From assembly GCF_014138265.1 (NCBI RefSeq), contig NZ_JACGXL010000006.1, positions 303,964 to 367,963 of the forward strand: a stretch of 64,000 nucleotides of DNA. Reading direction: 5' to 3'. The stretch's first letter is position 1, and each line of letters begins with the position of its first letter. This DNA is from Dokdonella fugitiva. GTDB taxonomy: Bacteria; Pseudomonadota; Gammaproteobacteria; Xanthomonadales; Rhodanobacteraceae. A model generated the notes under the pieces. That model searched no databases. It saw only the letters and a program-made list of their open reading frames with translations, and was not told the origin of the DNA. Below are positions 28,893-41,021 of this stretch, piece by piece. The position numbers and the translations under genes were made by a program.

Positions 28893-29495
28893 GTGATCCG
28901 CGTCCTCCTCGCCGAAGACCAGGCACTCGTGCGCGGCGCGCTGTCCGCGCTGCTCCGGCTCGAGTCCGACATCGACGTCGTCGGCAGCGCCGCGGACGGC
29001 GAGGAAGCGTGGCGCGCGCTGCAGCAGCACAAGCCCGACGTGCTCGTCACCGACATCGAGATGCCCGGTCTCACCGGCCTCGAACTCGCGCAGCGCGTGC
29101 AACGGCACGAGCTGCCTTGCAAGGTGGTCATCGTCACGACTTTCGCGCGCCCGGGCTTCCTGCGCCGTGCGCTCGAGGCCGGCGTCGGCGGCTACCTGCT
29201 CAAGGACGCACCCGCCGAACAGCTTGCCGAAGCGCTGCGCAAGGTGCATCGCGGTGGCCGCGCGATCGATCCCCAGCTCGCGGTGGAGGCGTGGTCGGAC
29301 GCCGACCCGCTCAACGACCGCGAGCGCCAGGTGCTGCGCCTCGCCGGCGAGGGACTGTCCGCGGGCGACATCGCCGACCGGCTCAACCTGTCGCAGGGCA
29401 CCGTGCGCAACTACCTGTCCGAGGCGATCGGCAAGCTCGGCGTCGGCAATCGCATCGAGGCGTATCGCTTGGCGCGCCAGAAGGGTTGGCTTTGA
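28893..29495 (+). CDS. NarL/LuxR-type response regulator (DesR-like)
   Basis: The 200-residue regulator starts at GTG 28893. The receiver domain (1-120) has the acidic pair in [10 protein letters not shown], phosphoacceptor Asp in [16 protein letters not shown] and the Lys in [11 protein letters not shown]. The C-terminal LuxR helix-turn-helix ([40 protein letters not shown]) binds DNA. It is 112 bp from the kinase gene with its own likely -10 (TAGAGT, 28836-28841). Likely target: the exporter promoter. Confidence 0.93.
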   Translation: MIRVLLAEDQALVRGALSALLRLESDIDVVGSAADGEEAWRALQQHKPDVLVTDIEMPGLTGLELAQRVQRHELPCKVVIVTTFARPGFLRRALEAGVGGYLLKDAPAEQLAEALRKVHRGGRAIDPQLAVEAWSDADPLNDRERQVLRLAGEGLSAGDIADRLNLSQGTVRNYLSEAIGKLGVGNRIEAYRLARQKGWL

Positions 29496-29559
29496 TCGGG
29501 CGCGCCGCGGCGCGCGCGTGCGACAATACGCGGCTTCACCGACGTATCGCCGCTGGCCC

Positions 29560-31706
<2,147 letters not shown>

Positions 31707-31977
31707 GGCGGTACGCGCACGGCGCGTGCCGCCGCAGGGGGCCGCCGCGCGATCACCCGCAAAGCGGCGGATTCATCGCGACGTGGTGTGGGTCCGCCCA
31801 GCATGGTTCGCCTGCTTCGCGCACACCGACCGCCGCCCGGGCCGTGGATCCCGTTGATTTTGCAGCGCAATGCGCGAATCGCCCGGTGCCGTGGCATAAT
31901 CGGCGGCCTTTTGGCGCAAAGTCTCCCCGCGGAGGCGTCGCGCCGGATTCCGAACCCAGCTTGTTTCCGGAGCATCC

Positions 31978-32316
31978 ATGGATTTCTTCATCGCCAGCGC
32001 ACACGCCCAGGCGGCGACGGGCGGGGCGGCCGCCGCGCCGAACCCGATCATGTCGTTCCTGCCCCTGATCATCCTGTTCGGCGTCTTCTACTTCATGCTG
32101 ATCCGGCCGCAGATGAAGCGCGCCAAGGAGCAGCGCGCGATGATCTCGGCGCTGAGCAAGGGCGACGAGGTGCTGACCAACGGCGGCCTGCTCGGTCGCA
32201 TCGACGAACTCGGCGAACAGGTGATCACGCTCGAAGTCGCACCGGGCGTCACCGTCAAGCTGCGCCGCGACGCGGTGTCCGCGGTGCTGCCGAAAGGCAC
32301 GCTGAAATCGAGCTAA
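31978..32316 (+). CDS. yajC: Sec translocon accessory protein YajC
   Basis: YajC is a small inner-membrane partner of SecDF in protein export. The 112-residue product has one membrane helix (IMSFLPLIILFGVFYFMLIR), the family sequence RPQMKRAKEQRAMISALSKG and the C-terminal GDEVLTNGGLLGRI. The gap before it (31707-31977) holds no gene; a CATAAT -10 (31895-31900) and a GGAG-type ribosome binding site are visible. secD follows after 72 bp. Confidence 0.95.
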   Translation: MDFFIASAHAQAATGGAAAAPNPIMSFLPLIILFGVFYFMLIRPQMKRAKEQRAMISALSKGDEVLTNGGLLGRIDELGEQVITLEVAPGVTVKLRRDAVSAVLPKGTLKSS

Positions 32317-32388
32317 TTCCCGCGGTCGTCCCGACCGCAGGAATCAAAACAAGCGGCCATCGACGGTCGCACTGTCAATGAAGAGCCT

Positions 32389-34305
32389 ATGAACGATTTC
32401 CCCCGCTGGAAGTACGCGATCGTTGTCGTGGTGCTGGTGCTCGGCGTGCTGTACGGCGTGCCGAACCTGTACGTGCAGCAGCCGGCCGTGCAGGTCAACC
32501 CGAACCGCGGCGCGGCCATCGACCTCGCCCTCAAGGAGAAGGTGCAGGGCACGCTCGAGAAGGCCAAGATCCCGTTCGAGCGCATCGACCTCAACAAGGA
32601 CCAGCTCATGGTCCGCCTGCCGGTCGGTGCGAACGACGACCAGGGCAAGGCGCTCGAGGCGATCAAGACGGACCTGGGCGACCAGTACGTCGTCGCGCCG
32701 AACCTCGCCTCGACCGTGCCGTCCTGGATGCGCGCGATCGGCGCGCGCGAGATGCCGAAGGGCCTCGACCTGCAGGGTGGCGTGCACTTCCTCATGGAAG
32801 TCGACGACAAGGACGTGATCGAGAAGCAGCTGCAGCGCTACTCCGACGACATCCGCTCCGCGCTGCGCGACAAGAACATCCGTTACCAGTCGGTCGGCCG
32901 AGGCCCGCAGGGCGTGGTCGTGCAACTGCGCAGTGTCGAGGACCGCGATGCCGCGCTGTCGACGATCCAGTCGAAGGTGCCCGACGTCGTCGTCTCCAAC
33001 GGCAACCAGGTCGGCGATTCGTACACGCTCAACGCCGGCGTGAAGCCGGACAAGATCCGCGAGATCGCGCTCAACACGATCCGCCAGAACCAGGCCACGC
33101 TGAGCAACCGAATCAACGCGCTGGGCGTGGCCGAGCCGCTGATCCAGCAGCAGGGCGAAACGCGCATCGCGGTGGAGCTGCCGGGCGTGCAGGACACCGC
33201 CGAGGCGAAGAAGGTGCTCGGCGCGCAGGCGACGCTCGAATACCACGCGGTCGATACCGAGGGCGACGCCTACGAGGCGATGCGCAGCGGCGTCGTGCCG
33301 CCGGACGACAAGATCTACTACATGCGCCAGCGCGCCGCCGACGGCAGCAAGGTGCCCGTCCTGCTCAAGAAGAAGATCATCGTCAGCGGCGACGAGATGG
33401 TCGACGCGTCGAGCCAGCCCGATCCGCAGTCGGGTACGCCCGCGGTGTCCGTCGTGCTCAATGCGAACGGCGGCCGCAAGATGCTCGACTTCACCACGCA
33501 GAACGTCGGCAAGCCGATGGCGGTGCTGTACGTCGAGCGCACGCCGGAAACGAAGGTCGTCGACGGCAAGGAAGTGCGCAGCACGAAGGTGACCGAAGAG
33601 GTCATCAACAGCGCGCGCATCAACGGCGTGTTCTCGACCCGCTTCCAGACCACCGGCCTCGGCAGCAACAAGGAAGCGTCCGACCTCGCGCTGCTGCTGC
33701 GCTCGGGTTCGCTCGCCGCGCCGACCGACATCGTCGAAGAACGCGTGATCGGCCCCAGCCTCGGCAAGGAGAACATCGAGAAGGGCATCAAGGCCGTGCT
33801 GCTCGGCCTCGCCGCGGTGCTCGTGTTCATGGCGTTCTACTACTGGCTGTTCGGCCTCATCGCCGACCTCGCGCTGTTCTTCAACCTCGTGCTGCTGCTC
33901 GCGATCATGAGCGCGATCGGCGTGACGCTGACGATGCCCGGCATCGCCGGCATCGTGCTCACGCTCGGCATGGCGATCGACGCGAACGTGCTGATCTGCG
34001 AGCGCGTGCGCGAGGAGCTGCGCAACGGCTCGACGCCGCTCGCCTCGATCCGCGCCGGCTACGACAAGGCATGGGCGACGATCCTCGACGCCAACGTGAC
34101 CCATCTGCTCGCGGCACTCGCGCTGATGACGCTCGGTTCGGGCGCGATCCGCGGCTTCGGCGTCACGCTGTTCATCGGCATCCTCACCTCGATGTTCACG
34201 TCGGTCACCGTCACGCACGCGGTCACCAACCTCATCCACGGTGGCAAGAAGAAGCTCAAGGGGCTGTCGATCGGCAGCGGCTACACCCGCGGCACGACGG
34301 CCTGA
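32389..34305 (+). CDS. secD: Protein translocase subunit SecD
   Basis: SecD, with SecF, uses the proton gradient to pull exported proteins into the periplasm. The 638-residue protein has a first membrane helix, a large periplasmic P1 domain (DLQGGVHFLMEVD; DRDAALSTIQSKV; GVAEPLIQQQGETRIAVELP) and five C-terminal helices with the RND-type signatures GIVLTLGMAIDANVLICERV and FGVTLFIGILTSMFTSV. Length is close to E. coli (615). secF starts 12 bp later. Confidence 0.97.
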   Translation: MNDFPRWKYAIVVVVLVLGVLYGVPNLYVQQPAVQVNPNRGAAIDLALKEKVQGTLEKAKIPFERIDLNKDQLMVRLPVGANDDQGKALEAIKTDLGDQYVVAPNLASTVPSWMRAIGAREMPKGLDLQGGVHFLMEVDDKDVIEKQLQRYSDDIRSALRDKNIRYQSVGRGPQGVVVQLRSVEDRDAALSTIQSKVPDVVVSNGNQVGDSYTLNAGVKPDKIREIALNTIRQNQATLSNRINALGVAEPLIQQQGETRIAVELPGVQDTAEAKKVLGAQATLEYHAVDTEGDAYEAMRSGVVPPDDKIYYMRQRAADGSKVPVLLKKKIIVSGDEMVDASSQPDPQSGTPAVSVVLNANGGRKMLDFTTQNVGKPMAVLYVERTPETKVVDGKEVRSTKVTEEVINSARINGVFSTRFQTTGLGSNKEASDLALLLRSGSLAAPTDIVEERVIGPSLGKENIEKGIKAVLLGLAAVLVFMAFYYWLFGLIADLALFFNLVLLLAIMSAIGVTLTMPGIAGIVLTLGMAIDANVLICERVREELRNGSTPLASIRAGYDKAWATILDANVTHLLAALALMTLGSGAIRGFGVTLFIGILTSMFTSVTVTHAVTNLIHGGKKKLKGLSIGSGYTRGTTA

Positions 34306-34317
34306 CGGACGACATCC

Positions 34318-35259
34318 ATGGAACTGTTCAATCCCAACAGCAAGATCGACTTCCTCGGCGGACGCAAGGTCAGCATCGTCATCTCGGCGCTGCTGATGCT
34401 CGCTTCGCTCGGCCTGCTCGCGACGCGCGGCCTCAACTACGCGCTCGATTTCACCGGCGGCGTGCTGGTCGAAGCGAAGTTCGAGGAGCCGGTGCAGACC
34501 GACCAGGTGCGCGCAGCGCTCGAAAAGGGCGGCTTCCCCAACGCGCAGGTGCAGAGCGTGGGCGGCACGCGCGAGGTATCGATCCGCCTGCAGCCGACCG
34601 CGGAGCAGAAGGACGCGGAGAAGGTCGGCCGCGACGTCATCGACGCGATCAAGAAGCAGCGCGCCGACGTTTCGCTCAAGCGCCATCCCGACCTCGTCGG
34701 TTCGTCGGTCGGTGCCGAGCTGCGCAACGACGGCATCGTCGCCGCGGTGTTCGTGATGATCGGCATCATGATCTACATCGGCATCCGCTTCGAGAAGCGC
34801 TTCGCGATCGCGGCGATCGCCAGTGAAGTCCACGACACGATCCTCACCCTCGGCTTCTTCTCGCTGACCCAGCTCGAGTTCGACCTGACCGTGCTCGCCG
34901 CGCTGCTCGCGGTGATCGGCTACTCGATCAACGACAAGGTCGTCGTGTTCGACCGCGTGCGCGAGCTGTTCCGCCTGACCCGCAAGGCGGAGCCGTACGA
35001 GATCCTCAACAAGGCGATCAACCAGACGTTGTCGCGTACGATCATGACCTCGCTGACGACGTCGCTGTCGATGTTCGCGCTGTATTTCGTCGGCGGCCCG
35101 GCCGTGCACGGCTTCGGCCTGACCATGCTCGTCGGCATCGTGATCGGCACGCTGTCGTCGATCTTCTTCGCCAACCCGATCCTCTACTGGCTCGGCGTGT
35201 CGAAGACCGACCTCATGCCGGTCACGCGCGAGAACCCGGAACTCGAACGTCGTCCGTAA
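34318..35259 (+). CDS. secF: Protein translocase subunit SecF
   Basis: SecF completes the SecDF proton-driven motor. The 313-residue product has the first helix, a short periplasmic domain (GGVLVEAKFEEP; HPDLVGSSVGAELRNDGIVA) and five C-terminal helices. These include VIGYSINDKVVVFDRVRELF with its conserved Asp, SRTIMTSLTTSLSMFALYF and GLTMLVGIVIGTLSSIFFA. A strong terminator follows 78 bp after the stop. Confidence 0.97.
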   Translation: MELFNPNSKIDFLGGRKVSIVISALLMLASLGLLATRGLNYALDFTGGVLVEAKFEEPVQTDQVRAALEKGGFPNAQVQSVGGTREVSIRLQPTAEQKDAEKVGRDVIDAIKKQRADVSLKRHPDLVGSSVGAELRNDGIVAAVFVMIGIMIYIGIRFEKRFAIAAIASEVHDTILTLGFFSLTQLEFDLTVLAALLAVIGYSINDKVVVFDRVRELFRLTRKAEPYEILNKAINQTLSRTIMTSLTTSLSMFALYFVGGPAVHGFGLTMLVGIVIGTLSSIFFANPILYWLGVSKTDLMPVTRENPELERRP

Positions 35260-35336
35260 CGGCGCGTTCTCGCCGAGCCTTCGAGGCCGGAAACGCCAGG
35301 ACGCGAAGGACGCGAAGAAGATCTCGGAGCAGAATG

Positions 35337-35366
35337 AAAAGGAGCGCATGACATGCGCTCCTTTTT
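35337..35366. terminator. Bidirectional intrinsic terminator between secF and ppk2
   Basis: AAAAGGAGCGCATG (35337-35350) pairs with CATGCGCTCCTTTT after a one-base centre; the A run on the left and T run on the right make it work for both convergent genes. Confidence 0.9.
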
Positions 35367-35391
35367 CATTTCTTCTTCGTGCCCTTCGCGC

Positions 35392-36177
35392 TCACGCTTC
35401 CGCTTCGGATTTCCTTATCCACAGCCGCGCGTCGGCGAGGTGTTCGCGCGCCGGCTTGCGCTTGAGCTTCGGCAATTTGAGCGGTTTGTCCGGCACACAG
35501 CGTTCGGGCAATCGCGCGAGCAAGTGGCCGATCAGGTCGAGGCGGCCGCGGCGCTGGTCGTTGAAGTCGGCGACGAACCACGGTGCCCATTTCGTGTTCG
35601 TCGCCGCGAGCATCGCGTCGCGCGCCTTGCCGTAGGCGGCGTACTGCGCACGCGCCTCGAGGTCGATCGGCGAGATCTTGAAGCGCTTGAGCGGATCGGT
35701 CGCGCGTTCGGCGAACCGCTGCTCCTGGTATTCCTGGTCGACCGCGAGCCAGTACTTGAGCAGGATCAGCCCGTCGTCGGTGACGAGCTTCTCGAACGCG
35801 GGGCAATCCTCGAGGAAGCGGCGGTATTGGGCCTGGGTGCAAAAGCCCATCACGTGCTCGACGCCGGCGCGGTTGTACCAGCTGCGGTCGAACAGCACGA
35901 GCTCGCCCGCGGCGGGCAGGTGCTCGACGTAGCGCTGGAAATACCACTGCGAGGATTCGCGCTCGCTCGGCTTGGGCAGCGCGACGATGCGCGTGTAGCG
36001 CGAGTTGAGCGGTTCGCTGATCGCCTTGATCACGCCGCCCTTGCCGGCGGCGTCGCGCCCCTCGAACACGAGCGCGACGCGCTTGCCGCCCGCGATGATC
36101 CAGCGCTGCAGGTTGACCAGATCCTCGTACAGGTCCTCGAGCGCGCGTTCGTATTGCTTCCGCTTCAGTTCCTTCAT
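35392..36177 (-). CDS. ppk2: Polyphosphate kinase 2 family protein
   Basis: PPK2 moves phosphate between polyphosphate and nucleotides, usually making GTP/ATP from NDP and polyP. The 261-residue single-domain (class I) protein has Walker A in FEGRDAAGKGG, the lid region ALPKPSERESSQWYFQRYV, Walker B in LVLFDRSWYNRAGVEHVMG, and KYWLAVDQEYQEQRFAER. The C terminus NTKWAPWFVADFNDQRRGRL is typical. It is convergent with secF. Confidence 0.94.
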   Translation of the reverse strand: MKELKRKQYERALEDLYEDLVNLQRWIIAGGKRVALVFEGRDAAGKGGVIKAISEPLNSRYTRIVALPKPSERESSQWYFQRYVEHLPAAGELVLFDRSWYNRAGVEHVMGFCTQAQYRRFLEDCPAFEKLVTDDGLILLKYWLAVDQEYQEQRFAERATDPLKRFKISPIDLEARAQYAAYGKARDAMLAATNTKWAPWFVADFNDQRRGRLDLIGHLLARLPERCVPDKPLKLPKLKRKPAREHLADARLWIRKSEAEA

Positions 36178-36241
36178 GGCATTGCTCCGCTGCGGGCGCC
36201 GCTCGGCGCGGATGTCGCGAAACGGGAGACGGTTCCTGCGC

Positions 36242-36763
36242 TCAGCGCTCGCGCAGGCGCGGCAGCAGGCCGGCGAGGTTGCACGGGCGCGTGGTCGCGT
36301 CGAGCTGTGCGCGGATGAGCTTCTCCCACGCCGTGCGGCATGCCGACGTCGAACCGGGCAGGCAGAACACGAACGTGTCGTTGGAAAGCCCCGCGAACGC
36401 GCGCGATTGCATCGTCGACGTGCCGATCTCGTCGTAGCTGAGCATGCGGAACATCTCGCCGAAGCCCGGCATCTCCTTGTCGAGCAACGGCCGGATCGCC
36501 TCCGGCGTCGAATCGCGGCCGGTGAAGCCGGTGCCGCCGGTGACGAGCACGCCGTGCACGTCGGCGTCGGCGATCCACTGCGCGACGACCGCGCGGATCA
36601 GGTAGCGGTCGTCGTGCACGATGCGCTTTTCGCGCAGGCGATGGCCGGCCTGGCCGAGCGACAGCGCGAGGTAGTCGCCGGACGAATCGTTGTCGGGCGT
36701 GCGCGTGTCCGACACGGTCAACACGCAGAGGTCGAGCGCTACGAAATCGGCTTGTGCAGTCAT
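36242..36763 (-). CDS. moaB: Molybdopterin adenylyltransferase-like protein MoaB
   Basis: This family acts in late molybdenum-cofactor synthesis (MoaB/Mog fold). The 173-residue product has the opening LCVLTVSDTRTPDNDSSGDY, the binding loop VLVTGGTGFTGRDSTPEAI with the conserved Asp, FRMLSYDEIGTSTMQSRAFA and CLPGSTSACRTAWEKLI. It starts at ATG 36763 and lies between ppk2 and the TPR transferase gene. No other molybdenum-cofactor gene is nearby. Confidence 0.93.
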   Translation of the reverse strand: MTAQADFVALDLCVLTVSDTRTPDNDSSGDYLALSLGQAGHRLREKRIVHDDRYLIRAVVAQWIADADVHGVLVTGGTGFTGRDSTPEAIRPLLDKEMPGFGEMFRMLSYDEIGTSTMQSRAFAGLSNDTFVFCLPGSTSACRTAWEKLIRAQLDATTRPCNLAGLLPRLRER

Positions 36764-36788
36764 GCGGCCAGCGTAGCGCGTCGCGCGT

Positions 36789-38876
36789 TCAGTGCAAAGC
36801 CGCGGGGGCGAGCCCGGCGCGACGACGCGCGACCATGCGCGCGAGCAGCGTGGCGAAGTCGCGTGCATAGGCACGCATGTCGAACAGGCCGCTGGCACCG
36901 CGCGCCGCGGCGACGGCGTCGCGCAGCGCGCGGCGTGCATCGGCGTCCCGGCCGAGTCGCACCGCGGTCGCGACGAACGCGGCATCGTCGGGCGCGTTCA
37001 GCTGCGGCATCCCGAGGTGGTGGTTGAGGCTCGCCGCCACGCGCGAGGCGAACGTCGGTCCGGCGACGGTGAGCACCGGGCAGCCGGCCCAGATCGCGTC
37101 GGACGCGGTCGTGTGCGCGCCGTACGGGGCGGTGTCGAGGAACAGGTCGGCGTGGCGGTAGCGCGCGAGGTAGGCGGCGTGGTCGAGCTTGGGCGCGAAC
37201 ACGAGGCGTTGCGCGTCGACGCCGCGCCGCGCCGCCTCGGCCCGCAGGCGGTCGTCGGCGCCGTCGACGGCCGACAGCAGCCAGAGCACGGCATCGGGCA
37301 CCGCGCGCAGCACCGCGAGCATGCGTTCGAACGTCGCCGGATCGAGTTTCCAGCTGTTGTTGAGGCAGGCGTAGACGGCACCCCCGGGCGGCAAGCCGCA
37401 CTGTTCGCGCGACGGCGGCGTGCCGACCACGCGCGTCGTGTCGGACGGCTGGAAGCAACGCGGCAGCCATGCGACGTGCTCGGAAAACTGCGCGTGCAGC
37501 GATTCGGGCAGCACGATGCGATCGGCGACCACGTAGTCGATCCATGGCGCGCCGAGGGTGCCCGGGTAGGCGAGCCAGTTGACCTGCAATGGCGCCGGAC
37601 GCAGCGCGAGCGCTTCCGGCATCGCGCCGGCGCAGTAGCCGTCGAGGTCGAGCAGCACGTCGAGGCGTTCGGTGCGGATCGCGTCGGCGAGTCCGTTCGC
37701 GCTCGCTTCGTGGACGTCGTGCCAGGCATGCGCGGCCGCCTGCAGGCGCCGTTGCAGCGTGCTGCCGTCCGCGGGCGCGGTCGAGAACAGGTGGATCCCG
37801 ACCGCTTCCTCGCGCAACGCTTCGATGAACGCGACGACGAGCAGCGCGGTCGGATGATGGGCGAAACCGTTGGCGACGAAACCGACGCGCAACGGCGCGC
37901 CCGGATCGCCGGCGGCGTGCTGCCACGCGTGGCGCGCGCGCAGCGCGGCGACGCGCCCGTCGATCGCCGTCGCGTGCGTGCGAGCGCAGCGCAACTGCTC
38001 GGCCGGCGACGCCGGTTCGGCGAGGAAGCCGAACGGCGCGAGGCCTGGCGCGCCCGCTGCGGCGCGTGCACGCAGGCGCGTCGAGAGCGCGTCGAGTCCG
38101 CGCCAGTCGCACAACTGGCGGCGCAGGAACGCGAGCTGGCCGAGCGCGGCGTCGAGGTCGGGATCGAGTGCGAGCGCGCGTGCGTGCGCGTCGGCCGCGC
38201 GCGCGAACTGCTTCTGTTCCTCGAGCATGAGGCCGCGCTGGTAGGGGAAGCGCGCGTCGCGCGGCGCCGAACGTTCGCCGGCGGCGTATGCGGCTTCGGC
38301 CTCGCCGTGGCGTCGTTCGGCGGCGAGCGCATGGCCGAGCACGAACAGTGCTTCGGGATGTCCCGGCGCGAGCGCGAGCGCCTCGCGTGCGGCGCCTTCG
38401 CCGGCTGCGTGGTCACCGAGCGCCAGTTCCGCCGGGGCGAGATTGCACCAGGCGCCGACGTGGCCCGGTTGCGCCTGCGTCGCGGCCGCGTACGCATCGC
38501 GCGCGCCGACGATGTCGCCGATCGCGCGGCGTGCATTGCCGAGGCCGTTGAGCACGGCCGGGTGCGCGGGCGCGAGCAGCAATGCAGCCTCGAGCGCCGC
38601 GAGCGCCGTCGCCGCGTCGCCGCCGGCGAGCCGCACGCTGGCGAGGTTGCACAGCACGTCGACCGAATGCGGCGCGAGCACGCGCGCGGATTCGAGCGTG
38701 GCGATGGCCTCGGCGCCGCGGCCGAGCTGGAACAGCGCGATGCCGTGCAGGCGCGCTGCTTCCGCATCGCGCGGTTCGTGCGCGCGCAACGCCGCCGCTT
38801 CGGCGGCGGCGAGATCGGGGCGGCCGCCGGCGATGAGTTCGGCGATACGGTCGAGGCGGGCGGCGAGATCGGACAT
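36789..38876 (-). CDS. TPR protein with O-GlcNAc transferase-like (GT41) domain
   Basis: The 695-residue protein has an N-terminal array of about seven TPR units (residues about 1-265; for example RPDLAAAEAAALRAHEPRDA and HPEALFVLGHALAAERRHGE) and a C-terminal glycosyltransferase family 41 domain. GT41 marks are RVGFVANGFAHHPTALLV, LDLDGYCAGAMPEALALRP, VNWLAYPGTLGAPWIDYVVA, YACLNNSWKLDPATFERML and DTAPYGAHTTASDAIWAG. No signal peptide is present. By family it would add a sugar (GlcNAc or similar) to protein Ser/Thr or Asn. The acceptor is unknown; the divergent neighbour is the first of the secreted paralogs, which may or may not be relevant. Confidence 0.9.
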   Translation of the reverse strand: MSDLAARLDRIAELIAGGRPDLAAAEAAALRAHEPRDAEAARLHGIALFQLGRGAEAIATLESARVLAPHSVDVLCNLASVRLAGGDAATALAALEAALLLAPAHPAVLNGLGNARRAIGDIVGARDAYAAATQAQPGHVGAWCNLAPAELALGDHAAGEGAAREALALAPGHPEALFVLGHALAAERRHGEAEAAYAAGERSAPRDARFPYQRGLMLEEQKQFARAADAHARALALDPDLDAALGQLAFLRRQLCDWRGLDALSTRLRARAAAGAPGLAPFGFLAEPASPAEQLRCARTHATAIDGRVAALRARHAWQHAAGDPGAPLRVGFVANGFAHHPTALLVVAFIEALREEAVGIHLFSTAPADGSTLQRRLQAAAHAWHDVHEASANGLADAIRTERLDVLLDLDGYCAGAMPEALALRPAPLQVNWLAYPGTLGAPWIDYVVADRIVLPESLHAQFSEHVAWLPRCFQPSDTTRVVGTPPSREQCGLPPGGAVYACLNNSWKLDPATFERMLAVLRAVPDAVLWLLSAVDGADDRLRAEAARRGVDAQRLVFAPKLDHAAYLARYRHADLFLDTAPYGAHTTASDAIWAGCPVLTVAGPTFASRVAASLNHHLGMPQLNAPDDAAFVATAVRLGRDADARRALRDAVAAARGASGLFDMRAYARDFATLLARMVARRRAGLAPAALH

Positions 38877-39003
38877 GACCCGTCAATCCTCGCATGCCGG
38901 CGCGACCGCCAGCCATCGCGCGCGGCGATCCGTCGCATGCGCCGGCGTGGCACCATGCGCGCGAATCCCGCGCTCGTCGCCGGGCGCAAGGAGGTCGACC
39001 GGC

Positions 39004-40914
39004 ATGAGATCGGGATGGTTGCTCGCCCTCGTCGGCGCGTGCTGCGCGATCGCCGCTGCGCCCGCGCGCGCAGCGGCTCACGCGGACGCGCACCTGTCGG
39101 CGGGCAGTGCGGATCTCGCACTGAATCCGGACGCGCTCGCGGCGATCGGCGTGCGCATCGAAGCGGTCGAGCGTGCACGTCGGCACGTGCCGGGAAAGGC
39201 GGGTGTCGCGCACGAGACGGCGAGCTTCGACGCCGCCGCCGACGGCCGCCTCGAGCTGCGCGTGAGCGACGGCATCGTCGCGGGCTTCGGCGCGGGTGCA
39301 CTCCGCTATGCGGGCGGCATCGTGCTCGCCGGCGGCCGCGCGCGCGCCGACCTGCGCGGCTTCACGATCGGCGCGCGTGCGCAGGGCGGGACGGACGTCG
39401 CGCTCGCCGATGCGGCCGGCGTCGTGTGGCTCGTCGCCGACCACGCGCACTACGACGTGACGACGCATGTGCCGGCGGAGCTGTCGGTGCGGCAGATGGA
39501 CCTGCGCATCGCGCCGGCGTTCGCCACCGCGCTCGGCCGGCCGCAGCTCGCCGGTCGCGTGATCGGCACGCTCGCGTTCCGCGCCGTGCTCGACGCGGCG
39601 GACACGAAGGCGATCGCGGGTGGCCGCTGCGACGCACCCTGGCCTGCGCCGGGGCGGCTCACGAACATCCGCCTCAGCTACTCCAACCTAAGCGGCTTCT
39701 GGGACTCGATCTACGTGCCGCGCTGCGGCCTGCCGCCGCTGCCCGACGGCGGCGCATGCACCGCCGACAGCACGCGCGGCAAGGTCGTGCTGGGTGCGGA
39801 CGCGAGCCTGCGCAACGTCGGCGAAACCGCGGTCGCCTGGTACGCGCATTTCAGCGGCGAGCATCCGCCTTACGGCAACGACCAGCATCCGTTCCTCGTG
39901 TGGAATCTCTACCGCGTCGATCGCGACGGGCGCATCCGCCAGATCGGCGTGTCCGCCGCCAAGCACGCGTTCTTCTCGATCAACGAGCGCTGCCGCTGCG
40001 AAGGCGGCAACGTGTTCTGGCCCGGCTGCGAGGACATCTATTCGGCCAGCAGCAACGACAACGGCAGCGGCAACGGCGAGCAGAACCTCGCGCCGCGTTC
40101 GGAGATCGTGCCGTTCACCGGCAAGTGGGCGCGCTGCGGCTCGGTGTGGGATCGCGACTGCGACGGACGCATGGACGCCGGCAGCGGCGCGCAGGATCTC
40201 TACCGCTATCGCATGCTCGTCGACGAGAGCGACCTGCTGCCGCCGCTCGCGTCGGGTGCGCGCTATTTCTTCGAATACTGGTACGTCGTGCGCGACGATG
40301 CCGACGTCTACGACACGATGGGCTATCGCGAGATCCGCCCGCGCAAGACCGGACCCGCGTGGCAGGTCGAACTCGTCGCGGCCGATGCCCCCGACCACGA
40401 CTTCTTCCTCGGGCCCGCGTTGAACCGCTGGGTCGATCCCGCGCACGAGAACGCGACGCGCACGAACCGCGAGCTGCGCACCCCGCACGGCCGAGCGCGC
40501 GTCGCCGCGGTCGCGACCGACATCGGCGAAGGGCGCTGGCGTTACGAGTACGCGGTCATGAACGTCGACTACGCATTCGTGCGTTTCGACCCGCAGCACG
40601 CGCGCGAACCGGACCTGAAGCTGCTCGACAGTCATGGCTTCTCCGCGTTCAGCGTGCCGTTGCCCGACGGCGCGACGATCGAGTCGACGCGCTTCGACGA
40701 CACCGACGCGGACGGCAGCGACGACTGGGCCGTGCGTGTCGCCGATCGCGCCGTCACCTGGATGGCGCCGCCCGCGCGCAACACGCTCGACTGGGGCACG
40801 CTGTACCACTTCGAATTCGTGACGCGCAGCGCGCCGGCGACCGCGACGGTCGCGATCGAGGCTGCCGGCGACGCGACGCACTATCGTGCCGACGCGGTCG
40901 TCCCCGCGCGTTGA
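39004..40914 (+). CDS. Secreted paralog 1 of a five-member unknown family (A type)
   Basis: The 636-residue protein has a signal peptide (MRSGWLLALVGACCAIAAAP, cut near ARA-AA) and a perfect AAGGAGGT ribosome binding site 8 bp before the ATG. I do not recognise the family. Conserved blocks shared with the four paralogs downstream are YGNDQHPFLVWNLYRV (from 290), GVSAAKHAFFSIN (about 316), a Cys-rich loop ending GCEDIYSASSNDN, LAPRSEIVPFTGKWARCGS with WDRDCDGRMD (about 362-392), FFEYWYVVRDDADVYDTMGY (about 421), RWRYEYAVMNVDYA (about 512) and LDWGTLYHFEF (about 595). Conserved His/Asp and Cys suggest metal binding and disulfides. It lacks the IFxxGFD tag of most relatives. Confidence 0.8.
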   Translation: MRSGWLLALVGACCAIAAAPARAAAHADAHLSAGSADLALNPDALAAIGVRIEAVERARRHVPGKAGVAHETASFDAAADGRLELRVSDGIVAGFGAGALRYAGGIVLAGGRARADLRGFTIGARAQGGTDVALADAAGVVWLVADHAHYDVTTHVPAELSVRQMDLRIAPAFATALGRPQLAGRVIGTLAFRAVLDAADTKAIAGGRCDAPWPAPGRLTNIRLSYSNLSGFWDSIYVPRCGLPPLPDGGACTADSTRGKVVLGADASLRNVGETAVAWYAHFSGEHPPYGNDQHPFLVWNLYRVDRDGRIRQIGVSAAKHAFFSINERCRCEGGNVFWPGCEDIYSASSNDNGSGNGEQNLAPRSEIVPFTGKWARCGSVWDRDCDGRMDAGSGAQDLYRYRMLVDESDLLPPLASGARYFFEYWYVVRDDADVYDTMGYREIRPRKTGPAWQVELVAADAPDHDFFLGPALNRWVDPAHENATRTNRELRTPHGRARVAAVATDIGEGRWRYEYAVMNVDYAFVRFDPQHAREPDLKLLDSHGFSAFSVPLPDGATIESTRFDDTDADGSDDWAVRVADRAVTWMAPPARNTLDWGTLYHFEFVTRSAPATATVAIEAAGDATHYRADAVVPAR

Positions 40915-41021
40915 ACGCCGTCGAGTGCCCGTGCTCGAGGCGCGTTCGCGTGAGCGGCGGCACAGTCGCGTACGCACGCTGTGCTAGCCTTCGAGGCTGG
41001 GTGCCGCCATGGGGATATGGC

